Source: a bacterium | Lineage (GTDB): Bacteria; Bacteroidota; Ignavibacteria; Kapaibacteriales; UBA2268 | Assembly (NCBI GenBank): GCA_024711295.1 | Contig: JANJTB010000006.1 | Span: forward strand, 62,001-126,000 | Length of the DNA: 64,000 nt | Reading direction: 5' to 3' | Made by a program: the position numbers and the translations under genes | Notes under the pieces: generated by a model | What the model was told of the DNA's origin: nothing | The model's input: the letters and a program-made list of their open reading frames with translations, nothing else | The model's database searches: none | Part shown: positions 36,103 through 45,957 of the stretch, piece by piece | Position numbering within the stretch: the first letter of the stretch is position 1 | Layout: every line of letters starts with the position of its first letter

Positions 36103-39100
36103 ATGAATATTTTTTCTAAGTTTTGGATTTTTATAATATTTGGTTCTATACTTTCAAATTTTGAATCACCTGCTCAGCCATGGTTATCTATTAAAGATAA
36201 AAATGATTTTTTCTCGATGCAAAAGGAATTTAACAATTACTGGGAAGGAAAGGAAATCAAAAGAGGTGAAGGATGGAAACAATTTAAGAGATGGGAATTT
36301 TTCTGGGAGCAAAGATTGTACCCATCCGGAGAATTCCCAAATGCACTTAATTTATTAAATTCGTATAATACTTTTTTAAATAAGATAACTGATGAAAACC
36401 AGCTTCAGGATATAGAGCCAGTATGGAATGAATTAGGACCTAAAGTAGTACCAACTAATAGATTGGCGTATCAATCGGGTGGTTTGGGCAGATTAAATGT
36501 AGTTAGAATACACCCATTTAATGATAATGTGATTTGGGTTGGCTCGGCAGGTGGTGGTGCTTGGAGTACTACAAACAAAGGTCAAACCTGGAAGAAAGCA
36601 AATTTTACTGATATTTTGTCAATTGGAATTTCTGATATTGCATTTGCTCCTACAAGCCCTGATGTTATGTATATTGCTACTGGTGATGCAAATGGATCAT
36701 TTATGACAGGTGAATACTCAATAGGAGTCTTGAAATCTACTGATAATGGAAATACATGGAGGGTTGTAACTCAAAAATACAAACCCAATGATTATTTTTT
36801 ATCTACAAAAATACTCATTCATCCTACCAATTATAACATTGTTTATGTTGCAACTTCAAGGGGTATAATCCAAACTACTGACGGTGGTGAAAATTGGAAA
36901 ACTATATTTGAGTCTAACAGTATTGTTCGGGATATTGAATTTAAACCTGATAACCCCAATGTTATTTATGCTTCAAATACTGGTAGAATTCACAGATCTA
37001 CAGATGGTGGAACTAATTGGAGTTCTGTGTATACATTTTCCGGTGCTTCAAGGATTGAACTTGCTGTAACACCATCTGATCCTAATTATCTTTATGCCGT
37101 TGGAGTTCGTGGATCTAGTGGGTCATTTGGCGGATTAGTGCGGTCGACTGATGGCGGGACAGGTTTTTCAGTAATGTCCACTTCTCCAAATATTCTTAGT
37201 ATAGAATATAACGGATCCGGAAATTCCGGTCAGGGAAATTATGATTTAGCAATTGTAGCATCACCTGTTGATAAAGAGCAGATTTATGTAGGAGGAATTC
37301 ATGCTTGGGTTAGTAAAAATGGTGGCAAGGATTGGAAAATACTTAACCACTGGACCGGCTCATACAATTTGCCTTACGTTCATGCCGACCAGCATAATTT
37401 TGTGATCAATGCGAAAAATCTTGAATTATTTGCAGCCAATGATGGTGGGCTTTACTCTACTACCGATAATGGAATTAGTTGGAATGATTTAAGCGATGGT
37501 TTGGCTATTTCACAGTTTTATAGAATAAATGTCAGCTCAGCTAATCCTAACACTGTAATAGGCGGCACTCAGGACAATGGTACATTTTTATTTAAAGGAA
37601 ACGCATGGTATCAGGTTAATGGTGGGGACGGAATGGACTGTGCTATTGATAACCAAGATGATAATTTCGCATACTCAACTACTCAGTATGGCAATTTGTT
37701 CCGGTCTTCAAACGGTGGTTTTTCATTCTCGAGAATTGCCGGACCTGACTTGTTCCAAGGTGAATCAGCAAATTGGATAACACCCTTTGTTTTAAATCCT
37801 CAAAGGCAATCTACAATTTTTATTGGGTACAGAAATTTGTACAAATCCACTAATAGAGGGGCTTCATGGACAAAACTCACAAATTTTTCGAATACAGCTC
37901 CTATCAGAGTGATTGCAATCTCTGATATTGATTCAAATTTTATTTATATTTCTGTTAATAGTACACTCTATCGTTCTATTGATGGGGGAAAGAATTTTGC
38001 ATCTATCCGCAACTTTAATTCAACAATTACCGATATTGCTACTGACCCCCAAAACCCGCAAAGAGTTTTTGTGACATGTTCAGGGTATAGAGAAGGTGAA
38101 AAAGTTTTCGAAGTTAGTGGTACAGTTATAAACAATATCTCGTTTAACTTGCCAAATATTCCTGTTAGTACAGTTGTATATCAAAATAATACAGGTGGTA
38201 GATTATTTATTGGTACTGATATTGGTGTTATGATTCGTAGCGATGAATTGACTAACGAATGGTTACCATTTGGTGAAGGTTTACCACCAGCAGTTGTAAG
38301 CGATTTAAAAATTAATTATAGCGCAGGGAAATTATATGCCGGAACTTATGGTCGTGGTCTTTGGGAGGTCAAACTATATGATTGTGACCTAATCAAGCCA
38401 CAAATCAAAGTTACCGGGAATATTGAATTTTGCACCGGTGATAGTGTAGTTCTGGAAGCTATTACAGATTATCCTGAAGTGAAATGGTCAACAGGAGAAA
38501 CTTCGAAAGAAATTGTTATTAAAAAGTCAGGTAATTATTTTGTAAATGTAAAAGACGAAAAGGGTTGTTCTAGCCAGTCAGATTACGTGAATTTAACTGA
38601 AGCATTTGTACCTTCATTTACAATTCGTTCTAATAAAGATTTTGTATTATGCGGTGAAGATACTATATCATTATCAGTACCAATCGGTTTTAAAGAATAT
38701 AAATGGTCGAATGGTGACACAACAAATAGAATAAATGTTTATGAGCCCGGTTATTATGTAATTCAGGCTAAGTCTGCTAAAGATTGCATAGTTATGGATA
38801 GTGTTTACATCTACATGAGGCCAGTACCTGATAAACCAGGCATATTTGGAGATGAAACCGAGTTGTCAACTGACTCAGCACATTCTTATAAGTGGTTTGT
38901 TGATGATGTAGAAATTCCAAACTCAAATATGAGAAAAATAACTCCCAACAAGACAGGAAAGTATTATGTAATTGTATTTAATGAGTTCGGTTGTGGTGCT
39001 ACCTCAGAGTCAAAAGGGGTTGTGACAAGCATTAATAATAATGAAATATCATCTAACAATTTTTTGATATCACCCAATCCTTTTGATAATTATGTCCGGG

Positions 39101-39303
39101 TAACAACTAATTTGGAATTAAGGTATGCAGACGTTAAACTAGTGGATGTATTAGGTAAAACTATTTTTAGCGATACCATTAATTTCTTGAGTAATGGTAA
39201 CGACTATTTGTTTTTGCTTGAAGGAATTTTACCGGGTAATTACTTCCTGATAATTCGTAATGGGGATAGTTATTACACCTATAAAATAATAAAAATTAAA
39301 TAA
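36103..39303 (+). CDS. Secreted Asp-box (sortilin/VPS10-like) propeller protein with Ig-like repeats and type IX sorting domain
   Basis: The 1066-residue protein has a signal peptide (about 1-24, ending SPAQ) and a conserved GWKQFKRWEFFWEQR segment (about 57-71). Residues about 120-760 hold some ten Asp-box repeats such as STDNGNTW, TTDGGENW, STDGGTNW and SIDGGKNF. This indicates one or two beta-propellers of the sortilin/VPS10 or BNR type. Three short Ig-like repeats follow, each with a YKW or VKW core (about 765-985). The last 80 residues are a type A T9SS C-terminal domain (LISPNPFDNYVRV, then GNYFLII). It should be exported across the outer membrane by T9SS and attached or released. No hydrolase active site is evident. 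Confidence 0.88.
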   Translation: MNIFSKFWIFIIFGSILSNFESPAQPWLSIKDKNDFFSMQKEFNNYWEGKEIKRGEGWKQFKRWEFFWEQRLYPSGEFPNALNLLNSYNTFLNKITDENQLQDIEPVWNELGPKVVPTNRLAYQSGGLGRLNVVRIHPFNDNVIWVGSAGGGAWSTTNKGQTWKKANFTDILSIGISDIAFAPTSPDVMYIATGDANGSFMTGEYSIGVLKSTDNGNTWRVVTQKYKPNDYFLSTKILIHPTNYNIVYVATSRGIIQTTDGGENWKTIFESNSIVRDIEFKPDNPNVIYASNTGRIHRSTDGGTNWSSVYTFSGASRIELAVTPSDPNYLYAVGVRGSSGSFGGLVRSTDGGTGFSVMSTSPNILSIEYNGSGNSGQGNYDLAIVASPVDKEQIYVGGIHAWVSKNGGKDWKILNHWTGSYNLPYVHADQHNFVINAKNLELFAANDGGLYSTTDNGISWNDLSDGLAISQFYRINVSSANPNTVIGGTQDNGTFLFKGNAWYQVNGGDGMDCAIDNQDDNFAYSTTQYGNLFRSSNGGFSFSRIAGPDLFQGESANWITPFVLNPQRQSTIFIGYRNLYKSTNRGASWTKLTNFSNTAPIRVIAISDIDSNFIYISVNSTLYRSIDGGKNFASIRNFNSTITDIATDPQNPQRVFVTCSGYREGEKVFEVSGTVINNISFNLPNIPVSTVVYQNNTGGRLFIGTDIGVMIRSDELTNEWLPFGEGLPPAVVSDLKINYSAGKLYAGTYGRGLWEVKLYDCDLIKPQIKVTGNIEFCTGDSVVLEAITDYPEVKWSTGETSKEIVIKKSGNYFVNVKDEKGCSSQSDYVNLTEAFVPSFTIRSNKDFVLCGEDTISLSVPIGFKEYKWSNGDTTNRINVYEPGYYVIQAKSAKDCIVMDSVYIYMRPVPDKPGIFGDETELSTDSAHSYKWFVDDVEIPNSNMRKITPNKTGKYYVIVFNEFGCGATSESKGVVTSINNNEISSNNFLISPNPFDNYVRVTTNLELRYADVKLVDVLGKTIFSDTINFLSNGNDYLFLLEGILPGNYFLIIRNGDSYYTYKIIKIK

Positions 39304-39334
39304 TGATTTAACAGAAATATAGCGGACTTTAAAA

Positions 39335-40609
39335 TTGAATATTTTACTTATCGGATCCGGAGGGCGTGAGCATGCATTAGCTCAGTCACTTGTTAGTTCC
39401 AAAACCTGTTCAAAGCTTTTTGCTGCACCCGGTAATCCGGGAATTTGGGCTATTGCTGAAAAGGCAATTATTGATATTTCAAATTATAAAGAAATACATG
39501 ACTTTTGCCAGAAGAATGAAATAAAATTTATAGTTGTCGGTCCGGAGCAGCCATTAGCTGATGGTATAACAGATGTTATGTCTGGAATGGGGTATGTTGT
39601 ATTTGGACCTTCTAAGTTTTGTTCTCAATTAGAGTCTTCAAAAGATTTTGCAAAGAATGTGATGCAAAAAGCGAAAATACCAACAGCAGCTTTTCAGTCT
39701 TTTAACAGGAACCAAATATCTGAAGCACATCAGTATGTTGAAAGTTCTTCACTACCTATAGTTATCAAAGCTGATGGGCTTGCAGCCGGAAAGGGAGTAA
39801 TAATTGCTCAAACTTATGATGAAGCTCATCACTCAATTGATGAAATATTTGGAGGAATATTTGGAGATGCCGGTAATAAAATTGTTATTGAAGAATTTAT
39901 GAGTGGTGAGGAAGCTTCAATTTTTGTTGTTACAGATGGCATAGACTACCTTATTTTACCTCCTGCTCAAGATCATAAAAGAATTTCTGATAATGATGAA
40001 GGGAAAAATACAGGCGGTATGGGGGCGTTTGCACCTGCCGGAATTGTAAACAATGAAGTTATGTTGAAAGTTGAGAACTTAATAATCAGACCTCTACTTA
40101 ATTACTTCAATTCAGTTGATTTTCCATATAGGGGGCTTCTGTATATTGGTTTGATGATAAAAGATAATAACCCGAAAGTTGTTGAATTTAATGTTAGATT
40201 TGGCGACCCTGAAACACAGGCTGTTTTACCCTTGATTGAAGGTGACGTTGCAAAGTTATTTTATACAGCTGCCATAGGGAAAATTGATAAAAATGTTGTT
40301 TCCATTGTTCATAAAAAAACTGTTTGTGTTGTTTTGGCATCCAAGGGATATCCTGATAGCTTTGCTAAGGGATATGAAATTAAAATCCCTGAAAACTATG
40401 CTAATAATGATTTCTTGTACCATGCAGGTACAAAATTATCTGATGACTCTGTACTTATTACCAATGGAGGTAGGGTGTTGAGTGCCGTTAGTATGAGCGA
40501 TACTTTGCAAGGAGCAATAAATAATGCTTATAATCTTGCTGATTTAGTTGTATTTCAAAACAAATATTGTCGAAAAGATATTGGTAAAAAAGGTTTGAAA
40601 TATGAATAA
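39335..40609 (+). CDS. purD: Phosphoribosylamine-glycine ligase
   Basis: GARS joins phosphoribosylamine and glycine using ATP in the second step of purine synthesis. The 424-residue length is normal. Motifs are ILLIGSGGREHALA at the N terminus, VVGPEQPLADG, the ATP-grasp segment IVIKADGLAAGKGV, QDHKR with GGMGAFAPA, and EFNVRFGDPETQ. The start is a TTG directly beginning the nucleotide-binding strand. It lies 31 bases after the T9SS cargo gene and overlaps the following membrane-protein gene by 8 bases. No other purine genes are in the window. Confidence 0.96.
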   Translation: MNILLIGSGGREHALAQSLVSSKTCSKLFAAPGNPGIWAIAEKAIIDISNYKEIHDFCQKNEIKFIVVGPEQPLADGITDVMSGMGYVVFGPSKFCSQLESSKDFAKNVMQKAKIPTAAFQSFNRNQISEAHQYVESSSLPIVIKADGLAAGKGVIIAQTYDEAHHSIDEIFGGIFGDAGNKIVIEEFMSGEEASIFVVTDGIDYLILPPAQDHKRISDNDEGKNTGGMGAFAPAGIVNNEVMLKVENLIIRPLLNYFNSVDFPYRGLLYIGLMIKDNNPKVVEFNVRFGDPETQAVLPLIEGDVAKLFYTAAIGKIDKNVVSIVHKKTVCVVLASKGYPDSFAKGYEIKIPENYANNDFLYHAGTKLSDDSVLITNGGRVLSAVSMSDTLQGAINNAYNLADLVVFQNKYCRKDIGKKGLKYE

Positions 40610-41063
40610 ATTCAGATTCAGAGTTGCTGATTACAAGAAAATATCAAGAGCTCTGTTTTTGATGATGATAATTCTCATACCCTTGTTATTAATTACTGTA
40701 TTTATTTTTTCTTTTAATAACTCGGTATTTTCAGTTTTGATTGGATTAGGCTTTGTATTTTCTGCTGTTTTATTATATTTTGGTTTAATGAAATATTATC
40801 TCATTTATGATTCTGAATTTATTGTTGATGATAGAGGAATCACAGAAAGAAATCTAAAAACAGGCAAGATACAGAATTTTGATTGGAATATGATAGATAG
40901 TTTTAAATACACAGATGCTAAGCATACTATTGAGCCAAAGGAATATTTAAAAATCACTTTTAAAAATTCTACTCATACAATAACGGTTTCTGAATTCACA
41001 AAAGATAGGGCTAGAATCAACAATCTTGTGGAATTCAGAAACCAAATCGAAAAATACCTATAA
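40602..41063 (+). CDS. Small membrane protein with PH-like C-terminal domain
   Basis: The 153-residue protein has two predicted membrane helices close together (about 18-40 and 44-65). Its soluble C-terminal half has the strand-rich pattern of bacterial PH-like domains (FIVDDRGITERNL, FDWNMIDSFKY, YLKITFKNSTHTITV), similar to the STM3941 and YcxB groups. The function is not known. It overlaps the end of purD by 8 bases, so it is cotranslated with it, and ends 13 bases before the convergent STAS gene. Confidence 0.65.
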   Translation: MNKFRFRVADYKKISRALFLMMIILIPLLLITVFIFSFNNSVFSVLIGLGFVFSAVLLYFGLMKYYLIYDSEFIVDDRGITERNLKTGKIQNFDWNMIDSFKYTDAKHTIEPKEYLKITFKNSTHTITVSEFTKDRARINNLVEFRNQIEKYL

Positions 41064-41076
41064 ATACTTATATGGA

Positions 41077-41424
41077 CTATTCTTCTTCTTCCAAAGCACC
41101 AATTGCTTCGTCAATACTATCAAAGAAAATAAATACTTCATCAATTTTAGTCATACTCATCAAACTTCTAACGAATTCCCTTACACCAACCAATATAACA
41201 GGAATCTCATTTTCTTTAAGTTGCCTGTTGGCCAGAAGTAATGCACCTAATCCGGAGCTGTCGATTGCTTCTACCTTGGATAAATCAATTATCAATGCAT
41301 CAATATCATTCTGTGCAATAATCAACATTTTAGCTTTTAATTCAGCTGATACGCTACTTTCTACAGTTTGATTTTCCAGTTTGAAAATCACAACATTATC
41401 TTTATTTTCGATTGTATAATTCAT
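41077..41424 (-). CDS. STAS-domain protein (anti-sigma-factor antagonist type)
   Basis: The 115-residue protein is one STAS domain. The conserved phosphorylation loop reads IDSSGLGALL (54-63), with one of the two serines at 56-57 the likely target. The N-terminal strand VVIFKLENQTV and the helix before IPVILVGV fit the SpoIIAA fold. Proteins of this type bind an anti-sigma kinase when unphosphorylated. No kinase or sigma-factor gene is adjacent, so its partner lies elsewhere. It has an acidic C-terminal tail (GALEEEE). It is divergent from the GT9 gene. Confidence 0.88.
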   Translation of the reverse strand: MNYTIENKDNVVIFKLENQTVESSVSAELKAKMLIIAQNDIDALIIDLSKVEAIDSSGLGALLLANRQLKENEIPVILVGVREFVRSLMSMTKIDEVFIFFDSIDEAIGALEEEE

Positions 41425-41498
41425 ACACTTATAACAATTGTTTTTTAAAATGTGTTTATTATGAAATACTAATTTAACTAATTCGACGAAATAAATTC

Positions 41499-42539
41499 AT
41501 GAATAATTTCAAAAAAAAGAAAATATTAATAATTCGACTAAGCTCAATTGGTGATGTTGTACTAACTACTGCATTATTAAGAGATATTTTATTATCTAAT
41601 CCCGATATAGTTATTGATTTTGCAACTTATACTGAAAATGTCGATATAGTCAAACACAATCCTTACTTAAGACAAATAATTCACTTTCCGAAAGGAAGTA
41701 AAAAGTCAGATCTGAAAAAGTTTCAACTATCTTTAACTAACGAAAAATATGACTTTATAATTGATTTGCAAAACAATTCTATATCAAAATTCATTTCTCA
41801 AAATTATATCGCAAATTTGTCGAAAATTGACAAAAGAAGGCTTTTCAAGCTTGGATTAGTATGGTTGAAGAAAGGTAAGGGACAATCATGGCACAGTATT
41901 CATGATATTTATGTCAAAGCTGCTAGAAAGTTCTTGGATTTATCTGATTCCGGGAAAGGGCTTGAGTTTTGGCTTGAAAGTGATAATTTATCTGAAAAAT
42001 ATACACCCCATAATAAAGTTATTCATAAGAAAGTAAAATACAATATTGCTATTGCTCCCGGTGCTTATTACAAGACTAAACAGTGGGAACCTCAGTATTA
42101 TGTCGAATTACTTAGGAAGTTAAATGATATCACCGAAAATATTTTTATACTTGGTGGTAAATCTGACTCTAATGTAGGTTCTTACATTTCTGAAAATTTT
42201 ATGAATGTAATCAATTACTGTGGCGAGTTAAGCCTTGCAGAAAGTGCTGAAATAATTAATAAATCAGATTTAATGATTAGTAATGATACAGGGCTAATGC
42301 ATATAGCAGCTTCGAGACAGGTGCCAACAATAGCGATTTTCGGCTCTACAGTCAGAGAGTTTGGTTTCGAGCCATTCAGAGTAATTAATAGGGTAGTAGA
42401 AATTGACTTGGCATGCAGACCTTGTTCGCACATAGGTAGAAATTTTTGTCCACTCGGACATTTTCGTTGTATGAAAGAAATAACACCTGAATATGTTTAT
42501 GAAGAAACAATCAAACTAATTAATGATGATTTTGAATAA
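41499..42539 (+). CDS. Glycosyltransferase family 9 (heptosyltransferase-like)
   Basis: The 346-residue protein has the GT9/ADP-heptose:LPS heptosyltransferase pattern. The N-terminal motif is ILIIRLSSIGDVVLTTALLR, followed by FDFIIDLQNN-like YDFIIDLQNN, AIAPGAYYKTKQW and the donor-binding LMISNDTGLMHIAA with PTIAIFGST. Members add heptose or related sugars to the lipopolysaccharide core. It is a single gene between divergent and convergent neighbours, ending eight bases from the NtrC-type regulator. Whether the organism makes heptose-containing LPS cannot be told from the window. Confidence 0.88.
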   Translation: MNNFKKKKILIIRLSSIGDVVLTTALLRDILLSNPDIVIDFATYTENVDIVKHNPYLRQIIHFPKGSKKSDLKKFQLSLTNEKYDFIIDLQNNSISKFISQNYIANLSKIDKRRLFKLGLVWLKKGKGQSWHSIHDIYVKAARKFLDLSDSGKGLEFWLESDNLSEKYTPHNKVIHKKVKYNIAIAPGAYYKTKQWEPQYYVELLRKLNDITENIFILGGKSDSNVGSYISENFMNVINYCGELSLAESAEIINKSDLMISNDTGLMHIAASRQVPTIAIFGSTVREFGFEPFRVINRVVEIDLACRPCSHIGRNFCPLGHFRCMKEITPEYVYEETIKLINDDFE

Positions 42540-42547
42540 CTTCACTA

Positions 42548-43954
42548 CTACTCATCTTTTTTGTAACGAACTCTGAAAAGCTGAACATCAATATCGTAAC
42601 GTCTAATTTTATTATGTAATGTTTCTCGACTTATTCCAAGCATTGCAGCACTTTTGCTCACATTTCCGTTACATTTTTGTAAGACTGTTTCAATTTTCTT
42701 TTTGTCAACTTCAGCTAAGTCTTCTTTCAATGTTCTGGTGTTTGATAAAAACTGACCGGGAGTTTCGGACTTGTGATGAATACTTTTAGTGTTCATTATT
42801 TTATGTAATTCAGAAACTTCAATTCTGTCATGTAATACCGTCTGCATAGAAACTCGTATCACACTTGCCAATTCTCTGACATTACCATGCCAACGTTGTT
42901 CGCAAAGAAATTCAATAGCTGATGGTGAGAAGAATTTACTCTCTTCAAAATCATCATTATGTTTTTTTACGTAAAACTCTATGATGTCATGAATATCTTC
43001 TTTTCTCTCAGCTAATGGAGGTATTGTAATTTCACATTCTCTTAGTCTGTGGTAAAGCTGTTCACGGAATTTACCTTCATTCATTGATTTCATAAGGTCC
43101 ATATCGGTAGCAGAAATAAATCTGATATCTACTTCTTCACTTTGAACTGAACCTACTCTTCTTACAACTTTTTCTTCTATAGGTATAAATAAATTTGATT
43201 GCAAATCTAAAGACATTTCACCAATTTCATCAAGAAAAATACTTCCTTTATTGGCTTCATGGAATAATCCTTTTTTCGTTTCTGTAGCACCTGAAAAAGA
43301 GCCTCTGATATGCCCGAATAACTCACTCTGAAATAATTCCTTAGGAATATTTGGGATATCAACAGTCACAAAAGGATGTTTTGCTCTGCGGCTTGCTCCA
43401 TGAAGTGCCTTCGCAACCAACTTTTTACCTGTGCCGGTTTCACCGGTAATTAGTACATTCAGGTCTGTACGACCATATCTGATTATGCTGTCCCCAATTT
43501 CAAGCATAGCTTTGCTCTTTCCAATAATTCCATGTGTTGCAAGGAATTTTTTGATGTCTTCAGCTTCACTTTTTTTATCGGTAGGAGCTATACTGGATTC
43601 TAAAACACTTTTGATTTTTTCTTTGCTGACAATACTTTTTTCAATAAAATTAACTGCACCTAACTTGGTAGCTCTTACAGCTGATTCTATTGTACCTTTT
43701 CCCGATATCATTACAGCGGGAATAGATGGATAATTTTTCCTTATATATTCCAAAATATCTAATCCATCTAATTTCTCTTCAGGTGCAAACTCAATATCCA
43801 AAAGTACAAGACCTATAGATTTAGAGTATCTGTTCACAAAATTCATTGCGTCATCCGGAGTATGAAGAGTTTTTGTCTCATACCCAAATGAGCTGACTAT
43901 ATCAGCCATTGTAGAGCTAAAATCTTTATTGTCATCAACTATTAAAACTATCAT
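42548..43954 (-). CDS. NtrC-family sigma-54-dependent response regulator with GSFSGA loop
   Basis: The 468-residue protein has a receiver domain (1-120; acidic pocket VDDNK, phospho-acceptor Asp53, Lys106), an AAA+ domain (about 140-375) and a Fis-type helix-turn-helix (about 425-460, VSKSAAMLGISRETL). Walker A is GETGTGKK (171-178) and Walker B IFLDEIG. The sigma-54 contact loop, normally GAFTGA, reads GSFSGA (218-223). It should activate sigma-54 promoters when phosphorylated. No sensor kinase is next to it. It overlaps the lipoprotein gene by one base and is probably cotranscribed with gltX. Confidence 0.93.
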   Translation of the reverse strand: MIVLIVDDNKDFSSTMADIVSSFGYETKTLHTPDDAMNFVNRYSKSIGLVLLDIEFAPEEKLDGLDILEYIRKNYPSIPAVMISGKGTIESAVRATKLGAVNFIEKSIVSKEKIKSVLESSIAPTDKKSEAEDIKKFLATHGIIGKSKAMLEIGDSIIRYGRTDLNVLITGETGTGKKLVAKALHGASRRAKHPFVTVDIPNIPKELFQSELFGHIRGSFSGATETKKGLFHEANKGSIFLDEIGEMSLDLQSNLFIPIEEKVVRRVGSVQSEEVDIRFISATDMDLMKSMNEGKFREQLYHRLRECEITIPPLAERKEDIHDIIEFYVKKHNDDFEESKFFSPSAIEFLCEQRWHGNVRELASVIRVSMQTVLHDRIEVSELHKIMNTKSIHHKSETPGQFLSNTRTLKEDLAEVDKKKIETVLQKCNGNVSKSAAMLGISRETLHNKIRRYDIDVQLFRVRYKKDE

Positions 43955-44403
43955 TATTTCTTATTTAGGTTTTCTAATTTATGATAAAATTCATTAAATT
44001 TTTCATTACCATCATTTTTGTATCTTGGATCCCAAACGGCTCGGAAAAAAAAGTCTCTGTCTTTATTAACGTATTCAATAAACAGATTATTTTCTGCAGG
44101 AACGTTTAATGTCTGAATTTCAATTATCAAGCTTCCTAATTCTTCAAGGGTATTGCATAATGTATCTTTATCGAGTTTAAATTCAATGACCTCAGAATTT
44201 GTCTTACTTTCAAATTTAGTAACTTCTCCCATCATATTCATTGATTTGTAAGATGTTGGTACTCCACCAAGCATTTTTCCCCATCTTAATGTTGAATTTA
44301 ATGCTGTTTTATTAATACAATCAGGTTGTTTCTCAACTGAGCTGCATGAAACAGACAAAATCAAAAATAATATGAAGCAATATGAATATAGCTTATTATA
44401 CAT
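43954..44403 (-). CDS. Small lipoprotein of unknown function
   Basis: The 149-residue protein has a lipobox with Cys20 (LSVSC), so it is probably a lipoprotein. The mature part is mostly polar with a short helix (DTLCNTLEELGSLII) and an aromatic C-terminal half (FIEYVNKDRDFFFRAVWDPRY). I do not recognise a family. It overlaps gltX by 8 bases on one side and the regulator gene by one base on the other, so it is translated from the same transcript; a functional link is not implied. Confidence 0.7.
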   Translation of the reverse strand: MYNKLYSYCFILFLILSVSCSSVEKQPDCINKTALNSTLRWGKMLGGVPTSYKSMNMMGEVTKFESKTNSEVIEFKLDKDTLCNTLEELGSLIIEIQTLNVPAENNLFIEYVNKDRDFFFRAVWDPRYKNDGNEKFNEFYHKLENLNKK

Positions 44404-45853
44404 CGTAAATCTTATTTTGGATAAAATAACTCATTCTCTTCAAGCATTCTGTTTTACCCAGAACTTCCATTGTCTCAAACATGCCTGCACCCGTAGATTT
44501 GCCGGTTATCATAATTCGAATAGGATGAATTATATCGCCTAACTTTTTACCTAATCCCAATGCGAATTCTTTGGTTTTAGATGATAATTCATCATGTTCA
44601 AAATTATTACAATTTTCATATACTTTAATGAGTTCAATTACAATTTCCTCAGTTCCCGGAAGCCATTTTTTCTGAATATAATCTTTATCAAATTCATTTA
44701 TATCGGAAAACATATAATCTGCAATAGATGTAATTTCGGATACAAAGGTTACTCTTTCCTTGAATAAATTAAATACTTTATTAAGAAATTCAGAATCATA
44801 TAATTTACCAAATTTCTCTTTTGATACCAAAGATATCTCTTTTGCTACTTCATTAAAATTTACAGATTTTAGATATTGCTGATTAACCCAATCTAATTTC
44901 TGGACATCAAAAACAGCACCGCCCTTATTTACTTTTTCTAAGTTAAAATATTCAATCAACTCATCTAAAGAGTAAATTTCTCTGTCACCTGTTGGATTCC
45001 ATCCTAATAATGCAATGAAATTAATAAAGGCATCTTTAAGGTATCCTTTTTCTCTAAAATCTTCAACAGCAACAGAGCCTTGGCGTTTACTTAACTTTGA
45101 TTTGTCTTTGTTCAACAACAATGGCAGATGTGCAAACTTTGGAATTTCCCATCCAAAATAATTATAAAGTAAAACATGTTTAGGAGTAGAAGGAAGCCAT
45201 TCCTCGCCACGTATGACGTGTGATATTTTCATTAGATGGTCGTCAACAACATTTGCCAGATGATAAGTAGGAAAACCGTCACTTTTGAGCAGCACTTGGT
45301 CATCAATGTCATTTGTACTTACTTTTACTTCACCTCTGATAATATCATTGAATGATACTTCATGATCGAAAGGAACCATTAACCTGATTACAAAATCATG
45401 TCCTGAAGCGAGTATTTTTTTTGTTTCATCTTCACCCAAGGTAAGTTGGTTACGCATAGCTTCACGATTATACTTAGTTCCAAATGTTTCAGATGAATTT
45501 TTACGCATCTCTTCAATTTCATCAGAAGTATCAAATGCATAATAAGCAAGTCCTTTTTCGACCAGTTCCAATGCGTACTTCTTATAAATATCAAGTCTTT
45601 CGGACTGGATATAAGGACCATACTCACCAGCTTTATCCGGTCCTTCATTATACTCAATTCCTGCCCATTTGAGGGAATTAATTAAATTATCTATAGCATT
45701 TTCTACAAGTCTGGTTCTATCTGTATCTTCAATCCTTAAAATCATTTTCCCGTTATGTTTGCGGGCAAATAAATAATTATACAAAGCTGTCCTTAGCCCT
45801 CCAACGTGTAAAAAACCTGTTGGTGATGGGGCAAATCTAACTCTGACTTCCAT
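44396..45853 (-). CDS. gltX: Glutamyl-tRNA synthetase
   Basis: This class I synthetase attaches glutamate to tRNA-Glu. The length is 485 residues. The ATP-binding motif is RFAPSPTGFLHVGGLRTALYN at the very N terminus, followed by LRIEDTDRTR, the HVIRGEEWLPSTPKH stretch and the KMSKS-like KLSKRQG (about 250). The C-terminal helical anticodon domain is present. Since a separate glnS exists, this enzyme need not charge tRNA-Gln. It is the first gene of a run with the lipoprotein and the sigma-54 regulator. Confidence 0.96.
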   Translation of the reverse strand: MEVRVRFAPSPTGFLHVGGLRTALYNYLFARKHNGKMILRIEDTDRTRLVENAIDNLINSLKWAGIEYNEGPDKAGEYGPYIQSERLDIYKKYALELVEKGLAYYAFDTSDEIEEMRKNSSETFGTKYNREAMRNQLTLGEDETKKILASGHDFVIRLMVPFDHEVSFNDIIRGEVKVSTNDIDDQVLLKSDGFPTYHLANVVDDHLMKISHVIRGEEWLPSTPKHVLLYNYFGWEIPKFAHLPLLLNKDKSKLSKRQGSVAVEDFREKGYLKDAFINFIALLGWNPTGDREIYSLDELIEYFNLEKVNKGGAVFDVQKLDWVNQQYLKSVNFNEVAKEISLVSKEKFGKLYDSEFLNKVFNLFKERVTFVSEITSIADYMFSDINEFDKDYIQKKWLPGTEEIVIELIKVYENCNNFEHDELSSKTKEFALGLGKKLGDIIHPIRIMITGKSTGAGMFETMEVLGKTECLKRMSYFIQNKIYDV

Positions 45854-45957
45854 TTTTTTCCTTTTGTGAACTTAATAAACTTACATAAATACAAAATAAA
45901 TTTCAATTAGCAAAATTTATTCTATCTATCGGTTAACGCTAAGTATAAACTTCAAAA

